Source of the DNA: an uncultured Eubacteriales bacterium | GTDB lineage: Bacteria; Bacillota; Clostridia; Oscillospirales; CAG-272 | NCBI GenBank assembly: GCA_934373635.1 | Contig: CAKROZ010000003.1 | Coordinates: 82,471 to 146,470, forward strand | DNA length: 64,000 bases | Reading direction: 5' to 3' | Shown here: piece by piece, positions 8,057 through 17,330 of the stretch | Layout: every line of letters begins with the position of its first letter | Position numbering within the stretch: position 1 is the first letter of the stretch | Program-made: the position numbers and the translations under genes | Notes under the pieces: generated by a model | What the model saw: the letters and a program-made list of their open reading frames with translations, nothing else | What the model was told of the DNA's origin: nothing | The model's database searches: none

Positions 8057-9151
8057 TCAGACGTTGAAGAGAAATTCGACGATATCGCCGTCCTGCATCA
8101 CGTAATCCTTGCCTTCACTGCGAAGAAGTCCTTTTTCCTTGACCTTGTTGCGGTCGCCCTCGCGGACGAGATCGTCAAAGGAAACGACCTCCGCACGGAT
8201 GAAGCCACGCTCGAAATCGCTGTGGATCTTACCCGCCGCCTGCGGAGCCTTTGTGCCGCGGGTGATGGTCCATGCGCGCACTTCCTTCGGTCCTGCGGTC
8301 AGGAAGCTGATGAGTCCGAGAAGCGAATAGCCCGACTTGATGAGCTTGTCAAGTCCGCTCTCCTCGATGCCGAGATCGGCGAGGAACGCCTTCTTCTCTT
8401 CTCCGTCAAGCTCTGCGATCTCTGCCTCGATCTGCGCGCTGACGGCGATGATCTCGCTTCCTTCGCTTGCGGCATGGGCTTTCAGCTTTTGATAGCCTTC
8501 GTTCTGCTCATAGGCGCCGCCTACCTCGTCCTCCGAGACGTTCGCGACGTAGATGATCGGCTTCATCGTGAGAAGGCGCGACTCTTCGATCATTGCCGCC
8601 TCTTCCTCCGAAAGTCCGATGGCGCGGGCACATTTTCCTTCGTCGAGCGCCGCCTTGACCTTTTCCAAAACCTCGACCTTGCTAAGCAAGGACTTGTCGC
8701 TCTTCGCCGCCTTCGCCGTGCGGTCGATGGCGCGCTCGACGATCTCGAGGTCGGAGAGGATCAGCTCCATATTGATGGTCTCCACATCGCGCATCGGGTC
8801 GACCGTGCCCTCTACGTGGATGATATCGCCGTTTTCAAAGCAACGCACAACATGTACGATCGCGTCGACCTCGCGGATATTGGCGAGGAATTTATTGCCG
8901 AGACCTTCGCCCTGCGAGGCACCGCGGACAAGTCCCGCAATGTCGACGAATTCGATCACCGCGGGGGTAAACTTCTCGGGATGGTACATCTCGGCGAGCT
9001 TATCGAGACGGTAATCGGGAACGGCGACGACCCCGACGTTCGGGTCGATGGTGCAGAACGGGTAGTTGGCGGACTCCGCCCCCGCGTTGGTCAAAGCGTT
9101 GAAAAGGGTACTTTTTCCGACATTCGGAAGTCCCACGATTCCGAGTTTCAT
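8057..9151 (-). CDS. ychF: Redox-regulated ATPase/GTPase YchF (Obg family)
   Basis: A 364-aa universally conserved P-loop NTPase that binds ribosomes and prefers ATP. The G1 loop GLPNVGKST spans residues 7-15 and a DIAGLVRGASQGEGLGN switch region follows near 69-85. The C-terminal TGS domain carries the family ending AAGKIHSDFERGFIRAEV. Length matches the family. GGAGATCG precedes the ATG. It is a single-gene unit between a minus-strand promoter (9229-9257) and the bidirectional terminator. Confidence 0.97.
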   Translation of the reverse strand: MKLGIVGLPNVGKSTLFNALTNAGAESANYPFCTIDPNVGVVAVPDYRLDKLAEMYHPEKFTPAVIEFVDIAGLVRGASQGEGLGNKFLANIREVDAIVHVVRCFENGDIIHVEGTVDPMRDVETINMELILSDLEIVERAIDRTAKAAKSDKSLLSKVEVLEKVKAALDEGKCARAIGLSEEEAAMIEESRLLTMKPIIYVANVSEDEVGGAYEQNEGYQKLKAHAASEGSEIIAVSAQIEAEIAELDGEEKKAFLADLGIEESGLDKLIKSGYSLLGLISFLTAGPKEVRAWTITRGTKAPQAAGKIHSDFERGFIRAEVVSFDDLVREGDRNKVKEKGLLRSEGKDYVMQDGDIVEFLFNV

Positions 9152-9228
9152 AACGATCTCCTACTCTGTTGCCGATTTTCATTTTAAGGATGCAGATTCG
9201 GTTCATTCTGCGTTTTCGTACAAAGGAT

Positions 9229-9257
9229 AGTATATCACACTTCACGAAAAACCGCAA
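9229..9257 (-). promoter_or_regulatory. ychF promoter
   Basis: Minus-strand TTGCGG (9252-9257), 17 bp spacer, TATACT (9229-9234). Confidence 0.6.
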
Positions 9258-9295
9258 GGGTTTTCCTTGATTTTCTTCGAAAAGAAATTTTTTGT

Positions 9296-9485
9296 GATGA
9301 TCGTCAGAGCATCGCTTGCGACGGTCGTGAGGACATCGTTTGTGATGGTCGAGGAAATCGCTTGCGACGGTTGCGAGGGTAGCGCTTGCGACGGTCGTAA
9401 GGACATCGTTTGTGATGGTTGTGAGGGTAGCGCTTGCGACTTTCATGAGGTCATTACTTGTGCCGGTCGTGGGGGTATCGCTACG
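9296..9485. repeat. 24-bp tandem repeat (minisatellite), about eight units
   Basis: Units begin at 9296, 9320, 9344, 9366, 9390, 9414, 9438 and 9462. All are 24 bp except the third (22 bp). The consensus is near GACGGTYGTGAGGRYATCGCTTGC. Alternate units resemble each other more (GACATCGTTTGT versus GTAGCGCTTGC types), so a 48-bp higher-order repeat may exist. There are no spacers, so it is not CRISPR. It fills the gap between ychF and the response regulator; 9486-9689 holds nothing else recognisable. Confidence 0.85.
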
Positions 9486-9689
9486 GCAGGAGGCGCGTCT
9501 CGATTTTTGCGGGATCCTCTGCGGTGAAATTTTCGGGGCGGCGGTTTTGAGAGCCCGAGGGCGAAAATCGAATTCCCTCTTCGACCCGAGCAAATTTTTT
9601 TCTCGGGGAAAATGTTATTTTATGCAAAATCGGTCAAAATTTTTTAATAATAGTTTTATAGAAAGGAAGAAATTATTCATCATTTGTTC

Positions 9690-9718
9690 TTGACATTTGT
9701 CTTTGCTTTCGGTATAAT
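9690..9718 (+). promoter_or_regulatory. Promoter of the response regulator gene
   Basis: TTGACA (9690-9695), 17 bp, TATAAT (9713-9718), a perfect sigma-A promoter. Confidence 0.8.
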
Positions 9719-9773
9719 GTAATTGTTAAGATTTTAATGTTTTTAACAAAGTTAACAAATGGAGGAAATCAAA

Positions 9774-10463
9774 ATGGATAGCAAGCTTCTCGTCATCGAC
9801 GACGACCCCAACATCTGCGACGTCCTGAAAATCTACTTTGAGAATGAGGGCTACAAGGTCAAGACCGCGACCGACGGCTCCGAGGGCATCAGCTTCTTCA
9901 AAATGTACGAGCCGGATCTCGTCCTGCTCGACATCATGATGCCGAAAAAAGACGGCTGGCAGGTCTGCCGCGAGATCCGTGAGATGTCCTCGAAGCCGGT
10001 CATTATGATCACCGCGAAGGGCGAGGTCTTCGACAAGGTTCTCGGACTGGAGCTCGGCGCCGACGACTTCATCGTCAAGCCGTTTGATATGAAGGAGCTG
10101 TCCGCGAGAGTCAAGGCAGTGCTCCGCCGTTACAACGCGCATACCAAAACCTCGGACGACGAGGTCGTGAAATTCGAAAATATCGAGATCAGCCTTCAAA
10201 AATACGAGCTGAAGCTCAACGGCAAGGCGATCGACATTCCCCCGAAGGAGCTTGAGCTTCTCTATTTCCTCGCCTCGAATTGCAACCGCGTTTTCACGCG
10301 CGATCAGCTCCTCGACAAGGTGTGGGGCTTCGACTACCTCGGTGACTCCCGCACGGTGGACGTCCACGTCAAGCGCCTGCGCGAAAAGCTCGAAGGCGTC
10401 TCCGACAAATGGTCGCTTAAAACCGTCTGGGGTGTCGGCTATAAGTTTGAAACGATCTCGTAA
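9774..10463 (+). CDS. OmpR-family response regulator (orphan)
   Basis: A 229-aa cytoplasmic transcription regulator. The receiver domain (residues 1-118) has the acidic pocket D9-D11, phospho-acceptor Asp53 (LLDIMMP), Thr80 and Lys102 (KPF). The C-terminal winged helix (about 130-228) ends with VWGVGYKFE, typical of PhoB/OmpR proteins. The ATG at 9774 is chosen because GGAGG lies 8 bases upstream; the ATG at 9759 overlaps that site. No histidine kinase is adjacent: a terminator and then a restriction gene on the other strand follow. Its kinase partner must be elsewhere, or it acts without one. Confidence 0.93.
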   Translation: MDSKLLVIDDDPNICDVLKIYFENEGYKVKTATDGSEGISFFKMYEPDLVLLDIMMPKKDGWQVCREIREMSSKPVIMITAKGEVFDKVLGLELGADDFIVKPFDMKELSARVKAVLRRYNAHTKTSDDEVVKFENIEISLQKYELKLNGKAIDIPPKELELLYFLASNCNRVFTRDQLLDKVWGFDYLGDSRTVDVHVKRLREKLEGVSDKWSLKTVWGVGYKFETIS

Positions 10464-10480
10464 TCAATCTTTATATTGAA

Positions 10481-10520
10481 GCAGAAAAAAGTCCCGAAAA
10501 TTCGGGACTTTTTTTCTGCC
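10481..10520. terminator. Bidirectional terminator after the response regulator
   Basis: GCAGAAAAAAGTCCCGAA pairs with TTCGGGACTTTTTTTCTGC, with A/T runs on both sides of the GTCCCG stem. It can also serve the restriction gene arriving from the right. Confidence 0.88.
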
Positions 10521-10636
10521 GGGTTAGTTTTTGTCATATCGAAAAACTGTATAGATTCTGCATCGGTTCGTCGAGGTGATGTAAATCACATTTTCTCTAT
10601 TATTCGACACAAATGTTTCCACAACAAAAATTCGTG

Positions 10637-12880
10637 TTAGACAAAGCATTCAATCGGCTTCCAAACATTTCGATTTGCAACATCTTCATCCCAAGCAGTA
10701 TTGGACAAATAGAGTTGTGTACCGACAGCGCGAACAAATCCCCATTTAATTTCCTGATGACGGCTCGCATACTCTTTTAACGCTTCAAATTTATGGCGCG
10801 CGTATTTGTCGATATTATTTGAATTCCCGTCGGCACTCAAACCGCCTTTCGCTTCGACAATCCATAGATACCCTGATTTTGTTTTCATTATGTAATCAGG
10901 ATAGAAATTGTTTCGTCTAAATCCTTTGCGAAATACAATACTGAAGAAGTCGTCACCTTTATCGCCGTTTTTGTAATAACAATCCACGGCAGGATATGTC
11001 TCGCACCATCTTTCAAATTCTATTTCAGAGACCGTTCTATTTGGAGCAATCAATATATTATTGCCGTAGCCGACAAATACGTTTTTATCGCAAACCGCAG
11101 TCGCAGCAATTTTCTTATGTTGTTTATAATATTGTTCACTCGGAATAAACCAGTCTGAAACAAGAATTTCCGTTTCTTCGATTTCCGCAATGCTGTCCTC
11201 GCTGATTTGGCTGAACACTTCTATCAAACGGTCTCTGTTATTTACCAAGAAGGCATTATACTCTTTCAAGCTTAATCCATCTATCAGTTTTTTATTCTGC
11301 TCATAATCCTGTTCCTCCTTCGAAAGGATATTCGTTTGTATATCCATAGGAGCGAACAAAATGCGTAAAGCATTGTTAGAAATATGCTCGTCGACACCGA
11401 TAGCGCTTGCAATCCTTCTCTTTGCATCACGAATAATAAAACCATCGTCGTGGTTGTTTATCTGGTGTTCGCCGCTGAATTTTATACTCAGTTTTGTCAT
11501 ATCGTGAGTCGTTCTCGCAACGCCTTCAAATGCCTCGGATTTCAACAATGTACCAAAAACATAGCCTTTAGTTCTTGCCATTTCGTTTTTATCGAGTTTC
11601 CCATTATGATCGATGTCGCATTCTTCAAGCATCCGATTTCGCACGACTTCGACAACAGCTTGCGGATTTACGGCAAAGCGATCACTTCCGTTGAGGCATT
11701 CTTTTTTGAGAACAAAAGAGGGTGCAGTTACTTTACGCTTATATTGATAGGTATAGAAAGAATCGCTTAAACTGCTCGTCAATCCCTCGTTAAATTCACT
11801 GTCGAGAGTATAAACATAGCAATTATCTATCAAACCGCAATCATAATGTTTGCGTTCGGGCATTCTACGGATTCTTCCGACAGTTTGAACGTTGAATCTT
11901 TCGGTACCGCCTTCACGAAGTTTTACAAGTATTTTGGCTCGAGGACAATCCCAACCGGTCGCAATTGCTTGCTTAAAAAGCAAGAAAGCATATTGTCCGT
12001 CAAGTTTTTTGATTTCCTCCGGATTATCCGGATGATCTCCACTAAACCAAGAAGTAACCAAGCCCGATGTCTCCGGATAGCCCAAATCTTCCAACGCGCG
12101 CTTAACTCTTAAAATCCATTCGTCAGAGCCGTTAGGAAATTGAATGATAACAAGCGGACGGATTTTCAAACCGCGTCTATCATATTCCGCCTGTATTTCC
12201 ACGCGTTTTTTATCTGCCAAATCAATAAGTAGCAAATCGTCATCGAGCCTGTTATTCTCTTGTATTGCTTTTGAAACACCTTCGTTAATGGATATGCCCG
12301 CAGCAATCAAACCTGCCCCGATTACTTCATCGTCCGTAATAATCTCGTTGTGGTCACCTTTACTGATCGGTGTGGCGGAGATTCTTAATACATGTTTCGG
12401 TTGAATGTTGCCGATATATTCGTTTGCGGTATCTTTATATTTATGTTCTTCGTCTATAAGCATAAAAATATCGATTGCGCTATTATGGCACGAAAGCACT
12501 TTGGCCATTAAATCTTTATGCTCACCTTCACGCAAAACCACGTTGGATTTTTTGTTGATTTTATCCCAGTTAATGAAGAAAACCTGTCCTCTCGGATCCG
12601 GTTCGGTAATAAAATCATATACATCGCCGTAGGAAATACCCGAAGTTAACTCTTTGAAACTGTCTGCCGATTGTTTATGAAGCCCGCCGGCTCCCGGACA
12701 AAGCCACAAAAATGCCGTATTTGGGTTTTCGTCGAGATAATCGTCAATAAATTTACTCACTAAAACGGTTTTACCGGCACCGGTAGGCGCGGAAAGTACA
12801 ATTTCCTCATAATCCGCACATTTGCGAAGTAAGTTTTCTTCGTGCTTTGACTGAAAATCGTACAATTTACCTAAAAACAT
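10637..12880 (-). CDS. res: Type III restriction endonuclease, Res subunit
   Basis: A 747-aa motor-nuclease of a type III restriction system. Walker A APTGAGKT is at residues 31-38 and the DEAD-like box DEEH at 143-146. A helicase C-terminal half with a QTVGRIRRMPER motif VI follows. The C-terminal nuclease has a PD-(D/E)xK pattern: YPDYIMK then WIVEAKGG near 660-690. It cuts only with the Mod subunit, which recognises the site. Its ATG overlaps the mod stop by one base (TAATG). The sequence is markedly AT-richer than the surrounding core genes, pointing to horizontal acquisition. Confidence 0.93.
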   Translation of the reverse strand: MFLGKLYDFQSKHEENLLRKCADYEEIVLSAPTGAGKTVLVSKFIDDYLDENPNTAFLWLCPGAGGLHKQSADSFKELTSGISYGDVYDFITEPDPRGQVFFINWDKINKKSNVVLREGEHKDLMAKVLSCHNSAIDIFMLIDEEHKYKDTANEYIGNIQPKHVLRISATPISKGDHNEIITDDEVIGAGLIAAGISINEGVSKAIQENNRLDDDLLLIDLADKKRVEIQAEYDRRGLKIRPLVIIQFPNGSDEWILRVKRALEDLGYPETSGLVTSWFSGDHPDNPEEIKKLDGQYAFLLFKQAIATGWDCPRAKILVKLREGGTERFNVQTVGRIRRMPERKHYDCGLIDNCYVYTLDSEFNEGLTSSLSDSFYTYQYKRKVTAPSFVLKKECLNGSDRFAVNPQAVVEVVRNRMLEECDIDHNGKLDKNEMARTKGYVFGTLLKSEAFEGVARTTHDMTKLSIKFSGEHQINNHDDGFIIRDAKRRIASAIGVDEHISNNALRILFAPMDIQTNILSKEEQDYEQNKKLIDGLSLKEYNAFLVNNRDRLIEVFSQISEDSIAEIEETEILVSDWFIPSEQYYKQHKKIAATAVCDKNVFVGYGNNILIAPNRTVSEIEFERWCETYPAVDCYYKNGDKGDDFFSIVFRKGFRRNNFYPDYIMKTKSGYLWIVEAKGGLSADGNSNNIDKYARHKFEALKEYASRHQEIKWGFVRAVGTQLYLSNTAWDEDVANRNVWKPIECFV

Positions 12881-14829
12881 TATTCCGATGCCTCCCTTAA
12901 TTCTTGTCCGAAGTATTCTCTCGGTATGTACTTAAAACTCTTTTGTGCGAGCAACCTCATTTCTTCCACCGACAACACCATATTTTGATTGAGCCAAACA
13001 TTTCTAATCTTCTTAAACGCTTCGGCATCCAGAATATGTTTGTTGAAATCGTCTCGGTTGAGGATAAGAACATTCTTCACGCCGTCAACCTCTTGTGCCG
13101 TCTGCAATTCTATCATTTCCTTGATATGGAGGCAAAGCACGTTGCTTAACAGATAGTCCTCCGGCTTTCGCGGAGTCCAATCACATTTGAAATATTTTAA
13201 ATTGGCAGGTATTCCTGCAACATGATTACCTTTTTTTGTAATACCAATGATTTTAAGTATATTATTTTCAATAACCCATTTTATCTCATCATATTTTTCG
13301 TTGTTGGCGGAAATAATTTCTTCCGCATTTTCTATTGTTTTGTTTGTTTTTTTTAAGACGGTTGGAGTTATTTTTTGTTCAAAAAGAGTTTCTTTAACAT
13401 CTTTATTATGTATAAATCCTTTGATTGCAGCGACTAAACGGGGATATGTAACTGACGATGCAATGCCATTTTCCTCGCAAAACTCTTTCCACTCATTAGA
13501 AGCAATATCAATTTTTCCGTGAGTAGCTTTGAATTCTTTTTCTTTCTTCTCTCCAACCTCATTATTCGTGCAAAGAATAAATCGGCGATTTCCGCCAAGT
13601 TCGGCATTAAGCATCAATGTCGCATGTCCGGTTGTTCCGGAACCTGCAAAGAAGTCAACAATTATTGCATTCGGTCTGTATAAAGTTACCGCGCGAAGAC
13701 ATTCATACGTATTATAGACCGATTTAGGGAATGAAAAGTCATTCTTTGGAACCATAGCGTTAATCAGTTGTGTTCCATATTCGTTTGAATCATATTTCTT
13801 GTCAACCCAAACAGTGCGGTAAGGAGCATAATTTTTACCTAATTCAACATCGTATATTCCATTTATTTTTTTAACTCTAAGAAGATGTTTGATATTTACA
13901 ACAGAGTCAGTATTATATCGCCATTTACGTTCTGTTCCTTGAATGTCAATAGGGTAAATCGAAATAGTTCCATCATCATTAAACACATTACGACTGGGAT
14001 GAAAATCTAATTCGTGCGTCATATTAGGACCAAACCCGACTATCGTCCCATCGGGCGTGACATTAATGGCATAAAAGCAAGTGGCAGCATCCGTTCTCAA
14101 AGACTCATGACCATTGTCTCGCAAATCACGCCAATCAATGTCCTCCTCGGCAACAGAGCAATCTTCTATAACCTTATATCCTTTTTTATAAACGAAAATT
14201 GCAAATTCATTTACATATGAAAAATTATCGCCCTGTACTCCGCGCGGGTTATGGACAATCGTAATAGGATCAATGGAATAATTTTGTCCGAACACATCTT
14301 CCAGCAATAACAGGGTCGTGCCCAATTCGTTTTCATCTATAGCACAAATCAGCACTCCATCATCTTTTAATAGTTTCTTCGCAAGCACAAGTCTTACATT
14401 CATCATACTAAGCCATTTGCTATGACGATAAACATCTTTTTTATCCACATAATTATTATTGTATTTCCAGTCTTTTGCACCCGTATTATAGGGAGGATCA
14501 ATATAAATGCAATCCACATTTCCCTTATGTGTTTTTTCAAGAAGGTAAAGCGATTGTAAATTGTCCCCCTCTAAAATAAAGTTGTACGGCAATTCGGTTT
14601 TTTCTGAAAGACAACGTGATTTATCTTCCGTAAATACAGGAATATTTGATTTCAATATTTCATCGACTTGTTCCGTATGTTCTTCCCAAACAAGCCCAAA
14701 CTTTTTATCTGTTAAAAAATTCTCTATCTCGTTGAATGCACGGATAGAGTCATCGTCACTATGTGTTTTTTTCAATTCAGCTAAAAATGTTAGCATTCGC
14801 TCTCTTTTTTTCTTTGAAATATTTCCCAT
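12880..14829 (-). CDS. mod: Type III DNA methyltransferase, Mod subunit
   Basis: A 649-aa site-specific adenine methyltransferase that supplies both modification and sequence recognition for the Res partner. Motif IV DPPYNTG is at residues 111-117, ahead of the AdoMet-binding motif I FAGSGTTGH at 394-402; this order defines the beta class. The target recognition region lies between about 180 and 370. AGGGAG precedes the ATG. No simple-sequence repeat is seen in the frame, so phase variation is not indicated. An AT-rich minus-strand promoter (TTGATA-16-TATAAA) lies just upstream. The specificity cannot be read from sequence. Confidence 0.93.
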   Translation of the reverse strand: MGNISKKKRERMLTFLAELKKTHSDDDSIRAFNEIENFLTDKKFGLVWEEHTEQVDEILKSNIPVFTEDKSRCLSEKTELPYNFILEGDNLQSLYLLEKTHKGNVDCIYIDPPYNTGAKDWKYNNNYVDKKDVYRHSKWLSMMNVRLVLAKKLLKDDGVLICAIDENELGTTLLLLEDVFGQNYSIDPITIVHNPRGVQGDNFSYVNEFAIFVYKKGYKVIEDCSVAEEDIDWRDLRDNGHESLRTDAATCFYAINVTPDGTIVGFGPNMTHELDFHPSRNVFNDDGTISIYPIDIQGTERKWRYNTDSVVNIKHLLRVKKINGIYDVELGKNYAPYRTVWVDKKYDSNEYGTQLINAMVPKNDFSFPKSVYNTYECLRAVTLYRPNAIIVDFFAGSGTTGHATLMLNAELGGNRRFILCTNNEVGEKKEKEFKATHGKIDIASNEWKEFCEENGIASSVTYPRLVAAIKGFIHNKDVKETLFEQKITPTVLKKTNKTIENAEEIISANNEKYDEIKWVIENNILKIIGITKKGNHVAGIPANLKYFKCDWTPRKPEDYLLSNVLCLHIKEMIELQTAQEVDGVKNVLILNRDDFNKHILDAEAFKKIRNVWLNQNMVLSVEEMRLLAQKSFKYIPREYFGQELREASE

Positions 14830-14962
14830 TATTTACTCCCTAACCGATTATTTTATAATTCTTTATGTCTTTTTATCAATCACTCAAACCCTGTCAGCAT
14901 AAATCATTATATCACAAGAAATTGGCTTTTTCAACACTTTCATTGCAAAAGCACAAAAACGA

Positions 14963-14995
14963 GGGGCTCGTGCTTATGCGACAGCCCCTTTTTTT
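14963..14995. terminator. Terminator of the topoisomerase operon, containing a GGCTGTCGCAT repeat
   Basis: GGGGCT (14963-14968) pairs with AGCCCC (14983-14988), flanked by seven T on the plus side and TCGTTTTT on the minus side. The loop and right arm carry TTATGCGACAGCC (14974-14986), the same motif found near 28311 and 52314. Confidence 0.65.
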
Positions 14996-15058
14996 GATTC
15001 TTGCAGGAATCATACTTTCTTTTCCTTTGCACCGATGGCATCAAACAAAAAGAAGATG

Positions 15059-17281
15059 TCAGACATCAAGTTTCAGCTTCCCGTAGGCGACGCCGCTCGC
15101 GGGGACGACGAGCTTTTTACACTTTTGCGCGTTCTCGCCGAGGTCGTCGATGCGCGTCGTGGCGAAGTCTGCTTTCGCCTTCTTCGTGAGCTGTATGAGC
15201 TGCGTACCGCCTGCGGTACGCGTGGTCATTTCGGTCACGAGGGTGCTCTTGATGAGAATTCCCTTTCCGTTATCCGCCTTGATAAAGATGGTGAGGGGTG
15301 TTTTCTTTTTCTCATAGAAGGCGGCAATCGGGCGGGAGGTCGCGCTGAAGGCGCCCGAGATCTTCTTCCGTCTTGTCTTCGCCTCATATGCCGACATGGG
15401 GACCTTTACGCCCTTGCCGTTCTCGAAGAGATAGATCATCTTATCCTCGGGAACGATGTCATAGATCATCTGTGCGCCGACGACGTGCTCGTCATCCTCC
15501 ATCGACAGCTTTGCGGGGACGTAATCGCCCATCTGCGACGCCTTCGTCAGGTCGAAGTCGGCGACGCGGGCGCGGTAGATCTGCCCCTTGTCGGTGAAGA
15601 ACAGGACATCGCCGCGGTTGTCGGTATCCTCCTCATAGATGATGAAGTCACCTTCCTTGAGCTTATGCTCTTCTGCGGCTCTTGCGGACTGCACCGAGAG
15701 CTTCTTGAAGTAGCCGCCGCGGGTGAGGACGAGGCGGCAATTGTAATTTTCGAAGAAGAGGTCTTCTTTCGTGACGGCGCTCCCTTCTCCCTTCTCGGCG
15801 ATCTGCGTTTTTCTCGGCTTGCCGTACTTCTTCTTGATCTCTTGGAGTTGGGCGATGATGCGCGCCTTCAATTTGATCTCGTCCTTCAAGGTCGCTTTCA
15901 GCTCTTCGATCTCCTTTTGCAGACTCTCAATCTCCTGCACGCGGTTGATGATATACTGACGGTTGAGGTTACGCAATTTGATCTCGGCGATATACTCCGC
16001 CTGCTTTGTCGACAGGTGGAAGCCCTCGGCGAGGTTCGGCACGACGTCCTCTTCCTTCTCCGTACTGCGGATGATGCGGATCGCCTTATCGATATCGAGC
16101 AGGATCGCGGCAAGTCCGAGGAGAAGATGAAGTTTATCTTCCTTCTTTTCCAGTTCGAATTTCAGCTCGCGGGTCAGGCAACCGACGCGGAAGCGGATCC
16201 ACTCGGTGAGGATCTCCTTGACGCCGAGCTGCATCGGCGTTCCGCCGACGAGGATATTGAAGTTGCAATCAAAATTGTTCTCAAGCTCGGTCGCGGCAAA
16301 GAGCTTTTGCATGACGACATCGGGATCGGCGTCTTTTTTCAGATCGAAGGTGAGCTTGAAGCCGTTCAGGTCGATGGCGTCGCGGACGTCGGTCACCTCG
16401 CGGAGCTTCCCCGCTTTGATCATGTCCGCCGATTTTTTCATAATGGATTCGATGCAGGAGCTATACGGGATCTCGAGGATGTCGATGAAATGCTCCTTGC
16501 GATTGATCTCATATTTTGCGCGCATACGGAAGCTTCCGACGCCTGTCTCGTAGATCTTGCGCATCTGATCTCTGTCATAGAGGATCTCGGCGCCGCCCGG
16601 GAAATCGGGCGCCTTGATGATATCGAGAAGGCGGTCGATGCTCGTGTTCGGATTTTTTAATAGGGCGACCGTACCGTCGCAGATCTCGGCAAGGTTGAAG
16701 GAACAGATCGAGCACGCCATACCGACGGCGATACCGAGGTTCGGCGAGACGAGAATGTTCGGGAAGGTCGTCGGCAGAAGCGTCGGCTCCTTCGTGGTAT
16801 TGTCATAGTTCGGCACGAAGTCGACGGCGTTTTTATCGATCCCCGAGAAAAGCTCGTTACAGAACGGATCGAGCTTTGCCTCCGTATAACGTGAGGCGGC
16901 ATACGCCATATCGCGGGAATACTGCTTACCGAAGGAGCCTTTGGAATCGATGAACGGATGTAGCAATGCCTCGTTACCGCGCGTCAGACGCACCATCGTC
17001 TCATAGATGGAGGAATCGCCGTGCGGATTCAAGTGCATGGTCTGTCCGACGATATTCGCACTTTTCACTTTCTGCCCGGACATAAGTCCCATTTTATACA
17101 TAGTATAGAGGAGTTTTCTATGTGCGGGCTTGAAGCCGTCGATCTCGGGAAGCGCGCGAGAGATGATAACGCTCATCGCGTAGGGCATATAGTTCTTCTC
17201 GAGCGTCTCGGTGATCGGCTGGAGGGTCGGCGCCGCTTCGTTCAGTTTATAGTCTTCTTCGGTGGTTTTCTTTTTTGCCAT
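15059..17281 (-). CDS. parC: DNA topoisomerase IV subunit A-like (type IIA)
   Basis: A 740-aa DNA-cleaving subunit. The catalytic tyrosine is Tyr132 (AASRYTE), with NPHGDSSIYE at 85-94 as the quinolone-determining region (Asn replaces the usual His in HPHGD). A coiled-coil tower follows around 430-470, then a C-terminal repeat region weaker than the GyrA beta-pinwheel and with no clear GyrA box. This and the length favour a ParC-type enzyme that decatenates chromosomes. The partner ParE gene is not adjacent: upstream is sua5, downstream the restriction island. Last gene of the coaE operon. Confidence 0.85.
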   Translation of the reverse strand: MAKKKTTEEDYKLNEAAPTLQPITETLEKNYMPYAMSVIISRALPEIDGFKPAHRKLLYTMYKMGLMSGQKVKSANIVGQTMHLNPHGDSSIYETMVRLTRGNEALLHPFIDSKGSFGKQYSRDMAYAASRYTEAKLDPFCNELFSGIDKNAVDFVPNYDNTTKEPTLLPTTFPNILVSPNLGIAVGMACSICSFNLAEICDGTVALLKNPNTSIDRLLDIIKAPDFPGGAEILYDRDQMRKIYETGVGSFRMRAKYEINRKEHFIDILEIPYSSCIESIMKKSADMIKAGKLREVTDVRDAIDLNGFKLTFDLKKDADPDVVMQKLFAATELENNFDCNFNILVGGTPMQLGVKEILTEWIRFRVGCLTRELKFELEKKEDKLHLLLGLAAILLDIDKAIRIIRSTEKEEDVVPNLAEGFHLSTKQAEYIAEIKLRNLNRQYIINRVQEIESLQKEIEELKATLKDEIKLKARIIAQLQEIKKKYGKPRKTQIAEKGEGSAVTKEDLFFENYNCRLVLTRGGYFKKLSVQSARAAEEHKLKEGDFIIYEEDTDNRGDVLFFTDKGQIYRARVADFDLTKASQMGDYVPAKLSMEDDEHVVGAQMIYDIVPEDKMIYLFENGKGVKVPMSAYEAKTRRKKISGAFSATSRPIAAFYEKKKTPLTIFIKADNGKGILIKSTLVTEMTTRTAGGTQLIQLTKKAKADFATTRIDDLGENAQKCKKLVVPASGVAYGKLKLDV

Positions 17282-17330
17282 GACTTGTCCTTTTCTCGGA
17301 GTTTTGTTCTTTGCTTCGGATATGCGGCGA

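Noticed and set aside
9296..9485. Possible CRISPR array
   Set aside because: The 24-bp units are directly adjacent with no unique spacers, and no cas gene is present.
9000..9593. 197-codon minus-strand frame across the 24-bp repeats
   Set aside because: It overlaps the ychF start and promoter and consists of repeat translations; no start signal.
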